Below are positions 39,807 to 48,708 of a DNA stretch of 64,000 nt, piece by piece; the first letter of the stretch is position 1, and each line of letters begins with the position of its first letter. The notes under the pieces are model-generated. The model had not been told where the DNA came from, did no database searches, and worked only from the letters and a program-made list of their open reading frames with translations. Made by a program: the position numbers and the translations under genes. Origin of the DNA: Flavobacterium sp. GSB-24 (lineage in GTDB: Bacteria > Bacteroidota > Bacteroidia > Flavobacteriales > Flavobacteriaceae); the NCBI RefSeq assembly GCF_027924665.1, contig NZ_AP027043.1:1-64000 (forward strand), read 5' to 3'.

Positions 39807-40598
39807 TTAAAAAGTAAAATTTACTGCGATTCCGTTATTAATTTCAGAAGTAATTTTTATAGTTCCTTCCAAAAACGATATACGGCTGTCAATATTTTTC
39901 ATTCCAAGTCCTTTTTGATTTTCAGCATTTGCACTATCAAAACCAACTCCATTATCTTCATAATCACAAATATTTATTCCATCTCTATTAATAAATGAAA
40001 TCCATATTTCTGTTGCTTTTCCATGTCGCATTGAATTATTCATCAACTCTTGTAAAATTCTAAAAACATGTAAATGTCGATCGATATCTTTATCATCAAA
40101 ATCGATTTCATTTTTATAATGTGTTTTTACAGATTTACTAGTTTCAAATTCTTCACACAACTCTTCTATACCAGCATTTAAACCGAATTTTTCAAAAACC
40201 GGCGGTAATAAATTATGAGCTATTTTTCTAGAATTTTCTAATGCCTTCGTTGTTAAATTAATGATGTTCTCTGTAATTTCTGCCGTTTCTGTTTCCGTAA
40301 GATTAGGAGCAGTAAGTAAATGACTGTTGAGAGAAACAATATTTAATTTTGAACTAATATCATCATGAAGGTCTTGTGCAATTCTTTTACGTTCTTCTTC
40401 TTGAGTAATTATAATCGCATGGAGCTGTTCTTTTTGATATTGAAGGACTAAGTCTTTTTTCTCTAATTCTTTTTGAATGATTTTTTTTCGGGAATAGTAA
40501 AAGAATATAATTAATGCAACTGCAACAACTATAAAAAAAAGGGATATATATAATATAATTGCAACTAGCTCTTTATCAGGAATTGAATGGGTGTTCAT
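39807..40598 (-). CDS. HisKA_3-type sensor histidine kinase
   Basis: A 263-residue kinase with one N-terminal transmembrane helix (about 10-32), a coiled coil (about 38-65), the phosphoacceptor region RKRIAQDLHDDISSKLNIV (His near 77), and an ATPase domain with NSMRHGKATE and EDNGVGFDSANAENQKGLGMKNI. The ATP site looks complete. It has no sensor domain of its own, but the 7-helix membrane protein encoded 30 bp upstream may supply it. Confidence 0.92.
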   Translation of the reverse strand: MNTHSIPDKELVAIILYISLFFIVVAVALIIFFYYSRKKIIQKELEKKDLVLQYQKEQLHAIIITQEEERKRIAQDLHDDISSKLNIVSLNSHLLTAPNLTETETAEITENIINLTTKALENSRKIAHNLLPPVFEKFGLNAGIEELCEEFETSKSVKTHYKNEIDFDDKDIDRHLHVFRILQELMNNSMRHGKATEIWISFINRDGINICDYEDNGVGFDSANAENQKGLGMKNIDSRISFLEGTIKITSEINNGIAVNFTF

Positions 40599-40628
40599 AT
40601 GTATTTATTTATGGTACACAATTACAGA

Positions 40629-41264
40629 CTAACCTTGTAAAACTTTTTTTCTTGAAAAACTGACCTTCCATTCGTACATAATAAAAAGATAATAGACTAT
40701 ATTTAAAAATGCATTAAACATCCAGCTTAAATATTTTACATCGTTATTCAAGGTAGAAGTAAGATTACCTATAATAAACAATACTGTACTTGACAGTAAA
40801 TAAATGATTATTCCCATACTTGCATAGTAATATGTTTTATTTTCGGTAAGCATATTATAGAAATGAAGTAATGCAAAAACAACAATCAACAATGATGTTA
40901 ATGTAATTTCAAATAAATTAAATTTCAAAAATTCCTGTGGATCATTAACAAATTGTATTGTTAGTACAAGCAAAGCCACAATAAGACTAACTTTTACAAA
41001 TTGTTTTTGGATTTTTATTTTTAAAATTGAATAATAAAACAAACCCAGAAATATCATTTGACCTATAAAAAAAGTATTTACGAGAAATAAATTATTCATT
41101 TTAAGGTGAAAGAGTGTCTCCATTGATATTTGCATAAGAAATGCAAAAGCTAGGTAACTAACAAAAAAAACATTAGCTTTTTCCTTTCGGAAAAAGCTAT
41201 ATGCATATAATATTAGATTAATTAATAAAATGGAATAACCTGAATATATTAAAAAATCAGCCAT
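40629..41264 (-). CDS. Seven-helix membrane protein, possible sensor partner of the kinase
   Basis: A 211-residue protein with about seven hydrophobic helices and few polar residues, similar in layout to the 7TM modules fused to other Bacteroidota sensors. It is encoded just before the kinase, 30 bp apart, on the same strand. I therefore infer a sensor role, though no conserved ligand motif is visible. It is not a transporter by any obvious motif. Confidence 0.6.
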   Translation of the reverse strand: MADFLIYSGYSILLINLILYAYSFFRKEKANVFFVSYLAFAFLMQISMETLFHLKMNNLFLVNTFFIGQMIFLGLFYYSILKIKIQKQFVKVSLIVALLVLTIQFVNDPQEFLKFNLFEITLTSLLIVVFALLHFYNMLTENKTYYYASMGIIIYLLSSTVLFIIGNLTSTLNNDVKYLSWMFNAFLNIVYYLFIMYEWKVSFSRKKVLQG

Positions 41265-41289
41265 TATTTTTTACTTAAAATATTTAAAA

Positions 41290-41631
41290 TTAAAATGGAG
41301 GGCTCGGACGTGAACCATCATAAACAACATCTCCTCCGTTTTCAACGCCGTCACCAGGTCCGTAAACATCAACGTACTTACCAGTTTTTTCGTCGTATTT
41401 AGCACCAACAAAAAGTAAAGTTTTTTCATTATCATCATTAATACCAATATATGCACGAACAGCTTCGGTATTAAGTTTTAAAACCAGTTCTAAACTTTCT
41501 CTTGGTATCAAATAAGATTTAACTTTTTTCGCACGATCTTCGACAGTAGTATCGTCGTCATACTTTTTCTCCCATTCTTTGGCAGTAGACAAGGGAACCC
41601 TGATAGGCCCTGGAAAAGCTTCTTCATTCAT
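41290..41631 (-). CDS. Small soluble protein of unknown function
   Basis: A 113-residue protein without signal or membrane helix, mixed charge, with a Gly/Asp-rich C-terminal part (KYDEKTGKYVDVYGPGDG). It begins the minus-strand group that continues with the 7-helix protein and the kinase. I do not recognise it. It could be an extra component of that signalling module or an unrelated gene. Confidence 0.6.
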   Translation of the reverse strand: MNEEAFPGPIRVPLSTAKEWEKKYDDDTTVEDRAKKVKSYLIPRESLELVLKLNTEAVRAYIGINDDNEKTLLFVGAKYDEKTGKYVDVYGPGDGVENGGDVVYDGSRPSPPF

Positions 41632-41732
41632 AATTTAAATTTGTTATTGGTTAATAATCTAAAAAAAATTAATAGTTTATAATTGGTTTGGCTAAACTAC
41701 TGATTTTAATTAAAAAATTAACATTCAAACAT

Positions 41733-41762
41733 AAAAAAAGCCTTAAAATTAAGGCTTTTATA
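41733..41762 (-). terminator. Terminator after dnaB
   Basis: Palindrome with arms AAAAGCCTTAA/TTAAGGCTTTT (41736-41746 with 41749-41759); the preceding A-run is the U-run on minus-strand RNA. It lies just after the dnaB stop codon. Confidence 0.85.
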
Positions 41763-41767
41763 TTTTA

Positions 41768-43312
41768 TTAGAATGGAACATCGCTGTCATCATCATCATC
41801 GTTCAAATTACTTCCAAAAGCTTCATTAGCCGAAGGTAAATTTTTGGTTATAAAAGGGTTATCATCATGATTCATTTTTGAAGGTAAATCATCATAACCT
41901 CCCGTAAAGTCTTCTAAATTATCGAACTTACCAAGATGTCCAAGGAATTTCAAACGAATATTCTCCAAACCACCATTACGGTGTTTGGCTATAATAAATT
42001 CTGCCTGACCAGCTGTAGATGATTGTTCGTCATCATCCCATTCTTCAATTTTATAATATTCAGGACGATAAATAAACGATACGATATCGGCATCCTGCTC
42101 AATCGCTCCAGATTCACGAAGATCCGAAAGTAAAGGTCTTTTACTAGATCCACGCGTTTCAACGGCACGCGACAACTGCGAAAGTGCAATAACCGGCACG
42201 TTTAGCTCTTTTGCCAAAGCCTTTAAGTTTCGGGAAATTGTAGAGATCTCCTGCTCACGGTTTCCTCCCCCTTTACCACTACCTCCAGCAGTCATTAACT
42301 GCAAGTAGTCAATAATAATTAATTTAATTCCGTGCTGTGAAGCCAAACGACGACATTTTGCACGTAAATCGAATATCGAAAGCGAAGGTGTATCATCAAT
42401 AAACAACGGGGCTTTTTCTAAGTTTTTTACTTTAGTACTTAATTGTTCCCACTCATGTTTTTCTAACTTTCCTGTTCTTAATTTTTCTGAAGACAATCCT
42501 GTTTCAGAAGAAATAAGCCTCGTAATTAACTGTACTGACGCCATCTCCAGCGAGAAAATTGCTACTGCATGTCCGAACTGAATACTAACGTTTCTTGCCA
42601 TCGAAAGTACGAAAGCCGTTTTACCCATACCAGGACGAGCCGCAATAATAATTAAATCGGAAGGCTGCCATCCAGAAGTTACTTCGTCTAATTTTTCAAA
42701 ACCAGTTGCAACACCACTCAAACCTTCTTTTCCTGCAATTTCTTCAATACGTTTTTTCGCCTGAAGAACTAAACTCTGAGCAGTTTCAGAACTACGTTTG
42801 ATATTTCCCTGAGTTACTTCATATAATTTAGATTCTGCTTTATCAAGCAAATCAAATACGTCTGTAGTTTCATCATAAGATTCTTCGATAATTTCAGAAG
42901 AAATTCTAATCAAACTTCTTTGAATAAATTTTTGAAGAATAATACGCGAGTGAAATTCGATATGCGCAGAAGAAGCAATTTTCTGCGTAAGCTGAATTAA
43001 ATAAAAATCTCCTCCTGCTAAATCTAATTTTCCATTTTTCTTTAATTGAGTCGAAACCGTCAATATATCAATTGGCTGCGTTTCGGTAAAGAGCTGCAAA
43101 ATTGCTTCAAAAATGTGTTTGTGTGCATCTTTGTAAAAAGCATCAGGCTGTAAAATATCAATTACATCATCTACCCCCTTTTTGTCAATCATCATAGCAC
43201 CAAGCACAGCCTCTTCCAAATCAATTACTTGCGGAGGGAGCTTACCTTTTTCTAAGTTAATAATTGTGGTTTTATCTACCTTTACAGGGTTTAAGTTTTT
43301 GAAATTTTCCAT
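41768..43312 (-). CDS. dnaB: Replicative DNA helicase DnaB
   Basis: DnaB is the hexameric helicase at the replication fork. The 514-residue protein has an N-terminal primase-interacting domain (PPQVIDLEEAVLGAMMIDK), the linker, and a RecA-like domain with Walker A ARPGMGKTA (near 225), DYLQLM (Walker B), and SQLSRAVETRG and LSDLRESGAIEQDAD. The C terminus has an acidic tail (NLNDDDDDSDVPF). A diverged -7 element TACTTTCG precedes it. It is separated from accA by a terminator. Confidence 0.98.
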   Translation of the reverse strand: MENFKNLNPVKVDKTTIINLEKGKLPPQVIDLEEAVLGAMMIDKKGVDDVIDILQPDAFYKDAHKHIFEAILQLFTETQPIDILTVSTQLKKNGKLDLAGGDFYLIQLTQKIASSAHIEFHSRIILQKFIQRSLIRISSEIIEESYDETTDVFDLLDKAESKLYEVTQGNIKRSSETAQSLVLQAKKRIEEIAGKEGLSGVATGFEKLDEVTSGWQPSDLIIIAARPGMGKTAFVLSMARNVSIQFGHAVAIFSLEMASVQLITRLISSETGLSSEKLRTGKLEKHEWEQLSTKVKNLEKAPLFIDDTPSLSIFDLRAKCRRLASQHGIKLIIIDYLQLMTAGGSGKGGGNREQEISTISRNLKALAKELNVPVIALSQLSRAVETRGSSKRPLLSDLRESGAIEQDADIVSFIYRPEYYKIEEWDDDEQSSTAGQAEFIIAKHRNGGLENIRLKFLGHLGKFDNLEDFTGGYDDLPSKMNHDDNPFITKNLPSANEAFGSNLNDDDDDSDVPF

Positions 43313-43403
43313 ATAGCGAAAGTAGCGAAATTTAAAAAAAATCTGCTATCGATTTATAACTAATAATTGTTTATAAATAATATTGATTTGTTGATAACCA
43401 AAA

Positions 43404-43436
43404 AAAAATCCGAAACGGTAAGGCTTCGGATTTTAA
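43404..43436 (-). terminator. Terminator after accA
   Basis: Stem AAAATCCGAA/TTCGGATTTT (43405-43414 with 43425-43434) preceded by an A-run, 18 bp after accA on the minus strand. Confidence 0.88.
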
Positions 43437-43452
43437 GTCTCTTTTTATGAAT

Positions 43453-44406
43453 TTACTCTTTATACTCGCCCATATTACTGTATTTGTCCATTCTCTGGGC
43501 AATTAAGTCGGCTGTTGATAAGTCTTTTAATTCATTATATCCTTTAGTGATGTATTCTGCAACCGTTTTGAAAGTTGTTTCACGGTCATAGTGTGCTCCG
43601 CCTAGCGGTTCTGGAATAACATCATCAACTAATTTTTGTTTTTTCATGTCAGAAGAAGTTAACTTCAAAGCTTCAGCTGCACGCTCTTTGTACTCCCAGC
43701 TCTTCCATAAAATAGAAGAACAAGATTCTGGAGAAATTACAGAGTACCAAGTATTTTCTAACATATATACTTTATCTCCAACACCAATTCCTAAAGCTCC
43801 TCCAGAAGCACCTTCACCAACAATAATTGTGATAATTGGCACTTTAAGACGAACCATTTCGAAAATATTTCTAGCAATAGCCTCCCCTTGTCCTCGTTCC
43901 TCAGCTTCAAGTCCCGGATATGCACCCGGAGTATCTACTAAAGTTAAAACTGGAATTCCGAATTTCTCTGCCATTTTCATCAAACGCAAAGCTTTACGGT
44001 ATCCTTCAGGATTAGCCATACCAAAATTACGATATTGACGTGTTTTAGTATTAAAACCTTTTTGCTGACCAATAATCATAAACGATTGTCCCTTTACTTT
44101 ACCAAGACCACCAACCATTGCTTTATCATCTTTAAAACCTCTGTCTCCGTGAAGCTCTAAGAAAGTATCACCGCAGATAGCTTTGATATAATCTAAGGTG
44201 TAAGGTCTATTTGGATGTCTTGACAATTGTACACGCTGCCAAGCCGTAAGGTTTTTGTATATATCTTTCTTGGTTTGTTCTAATTTCTTGTTGATTTCCT
44301 TGCAAGTTGGCGTTACATCAACGTCAGATTCTTTTCCAATAATAACGCACTTTTCTAACTGTTCTTCAAGTTCTTTAATTGGAAGCTCAAAATCTAAATA
44401 TTCCAT
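43453..44406 (-). CDS. accA: Acetyl-CoA carboxylase carboxyltransferase subunit alpha
   Basis: AccA forms the carboxyltransferase with AccD and makes malonyl-CoA for fatty acid synthesis. The 317-residue protein has the expected [22 protein letters not shown] (about 58-79), [25 protein letters not shown] and [44 protein letters not shown] minus-strand -7 element TATATTTG is at 44439-44446, 33 bp before the ATG. Confidence 0.98.
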   Translation of the reverse strand: MEYLDFELPIKELEEQLEKCVIIGKESDVDVTPTCKEINKKLEQTKKDIYKNLTAWQRVQLSRHPNRPYTLDYIKAICGDTFLELHGDRGFKDDKAMVGGLGKVKGQSFMIIGQQKGFNTKTRQYRNFGMANPEGYRKALRLMKMAEKFGIPVLTLVDTPGAYPGLEAEERGQGEAIARNIFEMVRLKVPIITIIVGEGASGGALGIGVGDKVYMLENTWYSVISPESCSSILWKSWEYKERAAEALKLTSSDMKKQKLVDDVIPEPLGGAHYDRETTFKTVAEYITKGYNELKDLSTADLIAQRMDKYSNMGEYKE

Positions 44407-44518
44407 GGATTTTTGAATTTTGTTTGTAAATCGAACCGCAAATATAAAAATATTATATCATTGGCGAAGTTAATTGTTATTTAAAGTATAAAAATGCAAT
44501 TTAAAAATAAGTAAACTA

Positions 44519-45409
44519 TTACAAGTTTTCTTTCTTATTCTTATAATGTTTAAAAACACCATTTAGAATAACTGTTATGATAATTATAACGGCTCCTATA
44601 TAAAATTCGACACTCATTTTTTCTTTTCCGCCTAAAATAAAATACGCTAAAACGATACCATAAACAGGCTCTAAGTTAGTCGTTAACATTACTGTATAGG
44701 GAGTTAATCGCTGCATGACTTTTACAGAAGCAGTAAAAGCATAAGCCGTACATATGGATGATAAGATCAATAATAAAACCCAGTTATTTAAAGACATTGA
44801 AAAGAAATCTGCCGTAAATTTTCCTTGAAATAAAAAATAAATTGTAATAAAAAAAACTCCCGCACCAAACTCATAAAATGTAATTACAGAAGGTTCATGA
44901 TCCGCAATTAATTTTCCATTCATTAAAGTAAATAAAACTCCTAATATTATCGAAGCCAAAGCAAAATAAACACCTTGCAGATATTTTATTTCTACTTGAA
45001 GAATCAATCCTAAACCTGCAATAATTATTAGTCCAAAGAAAACTTCATACCACAATACTTTTCTTCCGTAGAATAAAGGTTCTAATAAAGACGCAAAAAA
45101 AGCTCCTAAAGAGAAAATAGAAAGCGTAATAGAAACGTTAGATACGTGGATAGCCTTGAAAAAGAAAATCCAATGAAGTGCTATAAGCAATCCAACAAAG
45201 ATTAACTTAAAAAATTCTTTTACTGGAACTTGAAAAGATTGTTTTTTAAAAGCAATAAAACCGCCAAGAAAAATCCCAGCCAGCAACATTCTAAACCAAA
45301 CCAGATTTTCAGCATCAATAGTAATTAAAGCGCCCAAAATGGCTGTAAAACCCCAGATAAAAACAATTAAGTGAAGATTTAAATAACTTTTTAAATTATC
45401 GTTTCGCAT
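44519..45409 (-). CDS. EamA-family (DMT) transporter
   Basis: A 296-residue membrane protein with ten hydrophobic helices and two EamA halves, the hallmark of drug/metabolite transporters. The first half begins NLHLIVFIWGFTAILGA and includes LVWFRMLLAG; the second has TPYTVMLTTNLEPVYGIVLAYFILG. The substrate is unknown. I chose the ATG at 45409; an upstream in-frame ATG (45445) would overlap the LptF/G gene by 50 bp instead of 14. Confidence 0.86.
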   Translation of the reverse strand: MRNDNLKSYLNLHLIVFIWGFTAILGALITIDAENLVWFRMLLAGIFLGGFIAFKKQSFQVPVKEFFKLIFVGLLIALHWIFFFKAIHVSNVSITLSIFSLGAFFASLLEPLFYGRKVLWYEVFFGLIIIAGLGLILQVEIKYLQGVYFALASIILGVLFTLMNGKLIADHEPSVITFYEFGAGVFFITIYFLFQGKFTADFFSMSLNNWVLLLILSSICTAYAFTASVKVMQRLTPYTVMLTTNLEPVYGIVLAYFILGGKEKMSVEFYIGAVIIIITVILNGVFKHYKNKKENL

Positions 45410-46484
45410 TACGTAATAGGTAAACTGCCAGGATTCCGAAAACAATATTTGGGAACCAAACAGCTAATAAAGGTGAGAATGTAGATTTTTCGGCAAGTGT
45501 ACCAAATATTTTATCAAAAAACACAAATGAGAAAGCAATTGCAATCCCGATTGCTAAATTCGTTCCCATTCCGCCTCGACGTTTCATAGACGAAACCGCA
45601 ACAGCAATAATGGTTAAAATAAAAGCTGAAACTGGTACGCTGTATTTTTTGTAAAGAACTACTAAATAGGTATTGATATTTCCAGAACCTCTTTTTCTTT
45701 CTTTTTCAATAAAATCGTATAATTTGCCTAAAGTCAAAGTTTCTGCGATATAAACAACAGGCGTTAAATCTGCTAACTCGAACTTAAAAGCAACATTTTT
45801 TTCTGGAGTTTTTTCTATTACATCATTTAATTCTCCAATTGTTCTTTTGGTATAATCGTGTAAAATGTAAATCTTCTTTTTAGGATCCCATTTAATACGA
45901 CTTGCAGTAATCTTATAAGTTAGTTTTTCTTTTTCGAAATGTTCCAAAGAAAAATTAAAAGCTGTTTTAGTTTCTTCGTTAAAGCTATTTACAAAGATAA
46001 AATCGTGATCGTTAATTTGTCTGTAAACATTTGTGTTTTCGCCCCGCATGAGCTCTTTTCCATTTCCTTTTAAATACGTATATCTAAAATTATTATAACC
46101 TTCACTTGCGGCAGGAACAATAAAAAACCCCATTAACAGCACAAAAAGCGATACTATTGTTGCTCCAATAATATAAGGACGTAAAAAACGCGTAAATGAA
46201 ATACCAGAACTTAATATTGCAATAATCTCCGTATTATTCGCCAGTTTTGAAGTAAACCAAATTACCGATAAAAACAAAAATATCGGAAAAAGCGAATTGA
46301 TAAAATAAATCGTGAAATTGTAATAATAGAATGCAATATCTCCAAATGGAATCTTGTTTTCTAACATTTTATTTACTTTTTCAGAAACGTCAATTACGAT
46401 TCCGATTGGAGCGAATAAAAGAAGCATCACAGAGAAAGTCCCCAGATACCTTTTTAAAATGTATTTATCTATTATTGTTAACAT
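45396..46484 (-). CDS. LptF/LptG-family permease
   Basis: A 362-residue protein of the YjgP/YjgQ family, which forms the membrane part of the lipopolysaccharide export ABC transporter with LptB. Three transmembrane helices are at the N terminus (about 12-32, 55-75, 100-120), then a large periplasmic beta domain (about 130-265), then three C-terminal helices ending LLRNAKR. Bacteroidota usually carry several members of the family, so F or G cannot be chosen. The EamA gene overlaps its end by 14 bp. Confidence 0.9.
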   Translation of the reverse strand: MLTIIDKYILKRYLGTFSVMLLLFAPIGIVIDVSEKVNKMLENKIPFGDIAFYYYNFTIYFINSLFPIFLFLSVIWFTSKLANNTEIIAILSSGISFTRFLRPYIIGATIVSLFVLLMGFFIVPAASEGYNNFRYTYLKGNGKELMRGENTNVYRQINDHDFIFVNSFNEETKTAFNFSLEHFEKEKLTYKITASRIKWDPKKKIYILHDYTKRTIGELNDVIEKTPEKNVAFKFELADLTPVVYIAETLTLGKLYDFIEKERKRGSGNINTYLVVLYKKYSVPVSAFILTIIAVAVSSMKRRGGMGTNLAIGIAIAFSFVFFDKIFGTLAEKSTFSPLLAVWFPNIVFGILAVYLLRNAKR

Positions 46485-46503
46485 ATATATTTTGTTTGTT
46501 TCA

Positions 46504-46562
46504 TTTCAGGTTTCAAGTTTCACGGCCTGCAGAGAACCTGAAACTTGAAACCTGAAACTTAA
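46504..46562. repeat. Perfect 19-bp inverted repeat of heptamer units
   Basis: The left arm at 46504-46522 (units TTTCAGG and TTTCAAG) is the exact reverse complement of the right arm at 46539-46557 (units CTTGAAA and CCTGAAA), with 16 bp between. It lies between tgt and the LptF/G gene. A further CCTGAAA unit continues in phase upstream of the right arm. Confidence 0.85.
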
Positions 46563-46567
46563 AACTT

Positions 46568-47698
46568 TTAAAGTCTTTGACTCATATTTTTAACCATCAT
46601 TTCTTTCCATGGTCTAAAATCTCCCGCTAAGATATGTTTTCTAGCTTCACGAACCAACCACATATAGAAACCAAGATTATGAATTGTTGCAATTTGCTTT
46701 CCTAAATATTCATTTGCCGCAAACAAGTGACGTAAGTATGCTTTTGAATATTCGGTATCAACAAATGTATGCGCCATTTCATCAATCGGAGAAAAATCGG
46801 CTTCCCACTTTTTATTCTTGATATTGATAGTTCCGTTTGCTGTAAACAACATTCCGTTTCTTGCATTACGCGTTGGCATAACACAATCAAACATATCAAT
46901 TCCTAACGCAATATTTTCTAAAATATTAATAGGAGTACCAACTCCCATTAAATAACGAGGTTTATCTTCTGGAAGAATTTCGCAGACAACTTCAGTCATT
47001 GCATACATTTCTTCAGCCGGCTCACCAACAGAAAGTCCGCCAATAGCATTTCCTTGCTGACCTGAATTTGCAATATATTCAGCAGACTGCTGGCGTAAAT
47101 CTTTATAAGTACTTCCTTGAACAATTGGGAAAAATGTTTGCTCATAACCATATTTATAAGGAACTTTTTCCAAGTGATTAATACAACGGTCTAACCAGCG
47201 ATGCGTCATATGCATAGATCGCTGCGCATATCTGTAATCACAAGGATACGGAGTACATTCATCAAAAGCCATAATAATATCGGCTCCAATGGTACGCTGA
47301 ATTTCCATTACATTTTCTGGTGTAAAAAAATGGTAAGATCCATCAATGTGCGATTTAAACTTTACCCCTTCTTCTTTAATTTTTCTATTTGAAGAAAGAG
47401 AATACACTTGATATCCTCCAGAATCAGTCAAAATATTACGATCCCAGTTCATAAATTTATGCAATCCTCCTGCTTTTTCAAGAATCTCGGTTTGCGGACG
47501 CAAATACAAATGGTATGTATTTCCTAAAATAATATCTGGGTTAATTTCTTCCTTAAGCTCACGCTGATGCACTCCTTTTACAGATGCAACCGTTCCAACC
47601 GGCATAAAAATAGGAGTTTCTATAACTCCGTGATCAGTAGTAATACTTCCCGCTCTAGCTTTAGACTGCGGATCTTTTTGTAATAAATCAAACTTCAT
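46568..47698 (-). CDS. tgt: Queuine tRNA-ribosyltransferase (zinc cysteines absent)
   Basis: TGT exchanges guanine-34 of certain tRNAs for preQ1 or queuine. The 376-residue protein starts MKFDLLQKD and contains ILTDSGGYQVYSL (catalytic Asp region), IMAFDECTPYPCDY and MFDCVMPTRNARNGMLF. In the zinc-binding stretch the family sequence CxCxxC is replaced: the protein reads PIDEMAHTFVDTEYSKAY with A, T and D in those places, while the His of TIHN remains. I chose the ATG at 47698; the longer start would precede the -7 element TATCTTTG (47732-47739). Confidence 0.93.
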   Translation of the reverse strand: MKFDLLQKDPQSKARAGSITTDHGVIETPIFMPVGTVASVKGVHQRELKEEINPDIILGNTYHLYLRPQTEILEKAGGLHKFMNWDRNILTDSGGYQVYSLSSNRKIKEEGVKFKSHIDGSYHFFTPENVMEIQRTIGADIIMAFDECTPYPCDYRYAQRSMHMTHRWLDRCINHLEKVPYKYGYEQTFFPIVQGSTYKDLRQQSAEYIANSGQQGNAIGGLSVGEPAEEMYAMTEVVCEILPEDKPRYLMGVGTPINILENIALGIDMFDCVMPTRNARNGMLFTANGTINIKNKKWEADFSPIDEMAHTFVDTEYSKAYLRHLFAANEYLGKQIATIHNLGFYMWLVREARKHILAGDFRPWKEMMVKNMSQRL

Positions 47699-47771
47699 CT
47701 GTTTCTTTTTTCTCCCGACCTTTCGGGACGGCAAAGATAAGCTAATTTCAGAGAAATTTAATTACATAATT

Positions 47772-47830
47772 TACCAATTAGAAAATTAGATAATCATTGG
47801 AATCAACTTGAAACTTGAAACCTTAAACTT
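47772..47830. repeat. Heptamer cluster (AATTAGA and CTTGAAA units)
   Basis: Units AATTAGA (with an eight-base neighbour) are followed by CTTGAAA twice, CCTTAAA and CTTCCAG. It is upstream of tgt and next to palindromic element copy B. Confidence 0.55.
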
Positions 47831-47860
47831 CCAGCATTTAATATCTAACTATTAAGTTAT

Positions 47861-47972
47861 TTGGGCGTTTCCTACGGCCGGGCTATCCGCTATATCTTTT
47901 GTTCAAGAAGGCTTCATTTCCAGACAAGACCAGACATTTATCACAAAAGGATGCCGCTCCTATCCCTAACGC
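47861..47972. repeat. Dispersed palindromic element, copy B
   Basis: Left flank TTGGGCGTTTCC followed by GGCCGGGCTATCCGC, a hairpin based on CTTTTGT/ACAAAAG with a long inner loop, and right flank ATCCCTAACGC. It shares TTATTTGGGCGTTTCC and ATCCCTAACGC with copy C (61190-61287). No gene was seen in this 47735-48116 gap other than these repeats. Confidence 0.8.
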
Positions 47973-48116
47973 GAAGATCTCAGCGTGAAGCCAGAACCAA
48001 TTTTTATCAAATGTAAAAACTACAACAATCACATTATTAATATGTAACATAACGACTGCATTATTTCTTAATTTTAATTAAATAGAAATTACTATCAATT
48101 TTAAATCATAGAAATC

Positions 48117-48437
48117 ATGATAAATTCAGAAGAAAGAGATCCTGCAGATCGTTTGGACCAAATTAAGGATGAGCAAATCGAAAGAAATCTAGAAAATTTA
48201 GATTATCCAGCAAATGAAGACATTTACAATCAAGAAGATAAATTAGAGGATATTGATCCAGAAGGAATTTCTGGCGAACGCATTATCAATCAAGACAATA
48301 ATCATGAATGGAAACAAAACAGTGATAAAATTGGTAATGACTTAGACGTTCCAGGATCTGAACTTGACGACGAGCAAGAAGATATTGGCTCAGAAGATGA
48401 AGAAAATAATTTTTACAGCGAAAGCGATACCAATTAA
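48117..48437 (+). CDS. Acidic protein of unknown function
   Basis: A 106-residue protein, about a third Asp and Glu (36 of 106), with no signal, helix or cysteine; it looks intrinsically disordered. It has repeated short motifs of the form EDxDPEG and GSED. Homologues seem likely in flavobacteria but I cannot name a function. It is flanked by repeat element B upstream and its own terminator downstream (48471-48503). Confidence 0.7.
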   Translation: MINSEERDPADRLDQIKDEQIERNLENLDYPANEDIYNQEDKLEDIDPEGISGERIINQDNNHEWKQNSDKIGNDLDVPGSELDDEQEDIGSEDEENNFYSESDTN

Positions 48438-48470
48438 ATTTAAAATACTATATCATTTAAAAATCATAAC

Positions 48471-48503
48471 AAATAAGTCCTTCAACAAGGGCTTATTTTT
48501 TTT
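48471..48503 (+). terminator. Terminator after the acidic protein gene
   Basis: Stem AAATAAGTCCTT/AAGGGCTTATTT (48471-48482 with 48487-48498, one G-U pair) followed by T-run. Confidence 0.85.
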
Positions 48504-48651
48504 ATATTTTAGAATCAAAAAACAATCACAATAGTAATTTGATTTCAACACCTCATCATCAAAAACGATCCTAAAAGAGTATATTTTTCTCATTTCAATA
48601 AAAAAGACTACAAAAATTTAACAATTGAAACAAACTAAAGCAGAAAATCAT

Positions 48652-48682
48652 TTGTCTCCCCGCAAAATAACAATTACTTTTG
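48652..48682 (+). promoter_or_regulatory. Transketolase promoter
   Basis: TTG (48652-48654), 20-bp spacer, TACTTTTG (48675-48682), 27 bp before the start codon. A full match to the flavobacterial promoter form. Confidence 0.85.
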
Positions 48683-48708
48683 CTACAGTTTAAAATTTTA
48701 CATATAAA

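Noticed and set aside
43646..44038. Plus-strand 130-codon frame inside accA
   Set aside because: Antisense shadow of a conserved gene.
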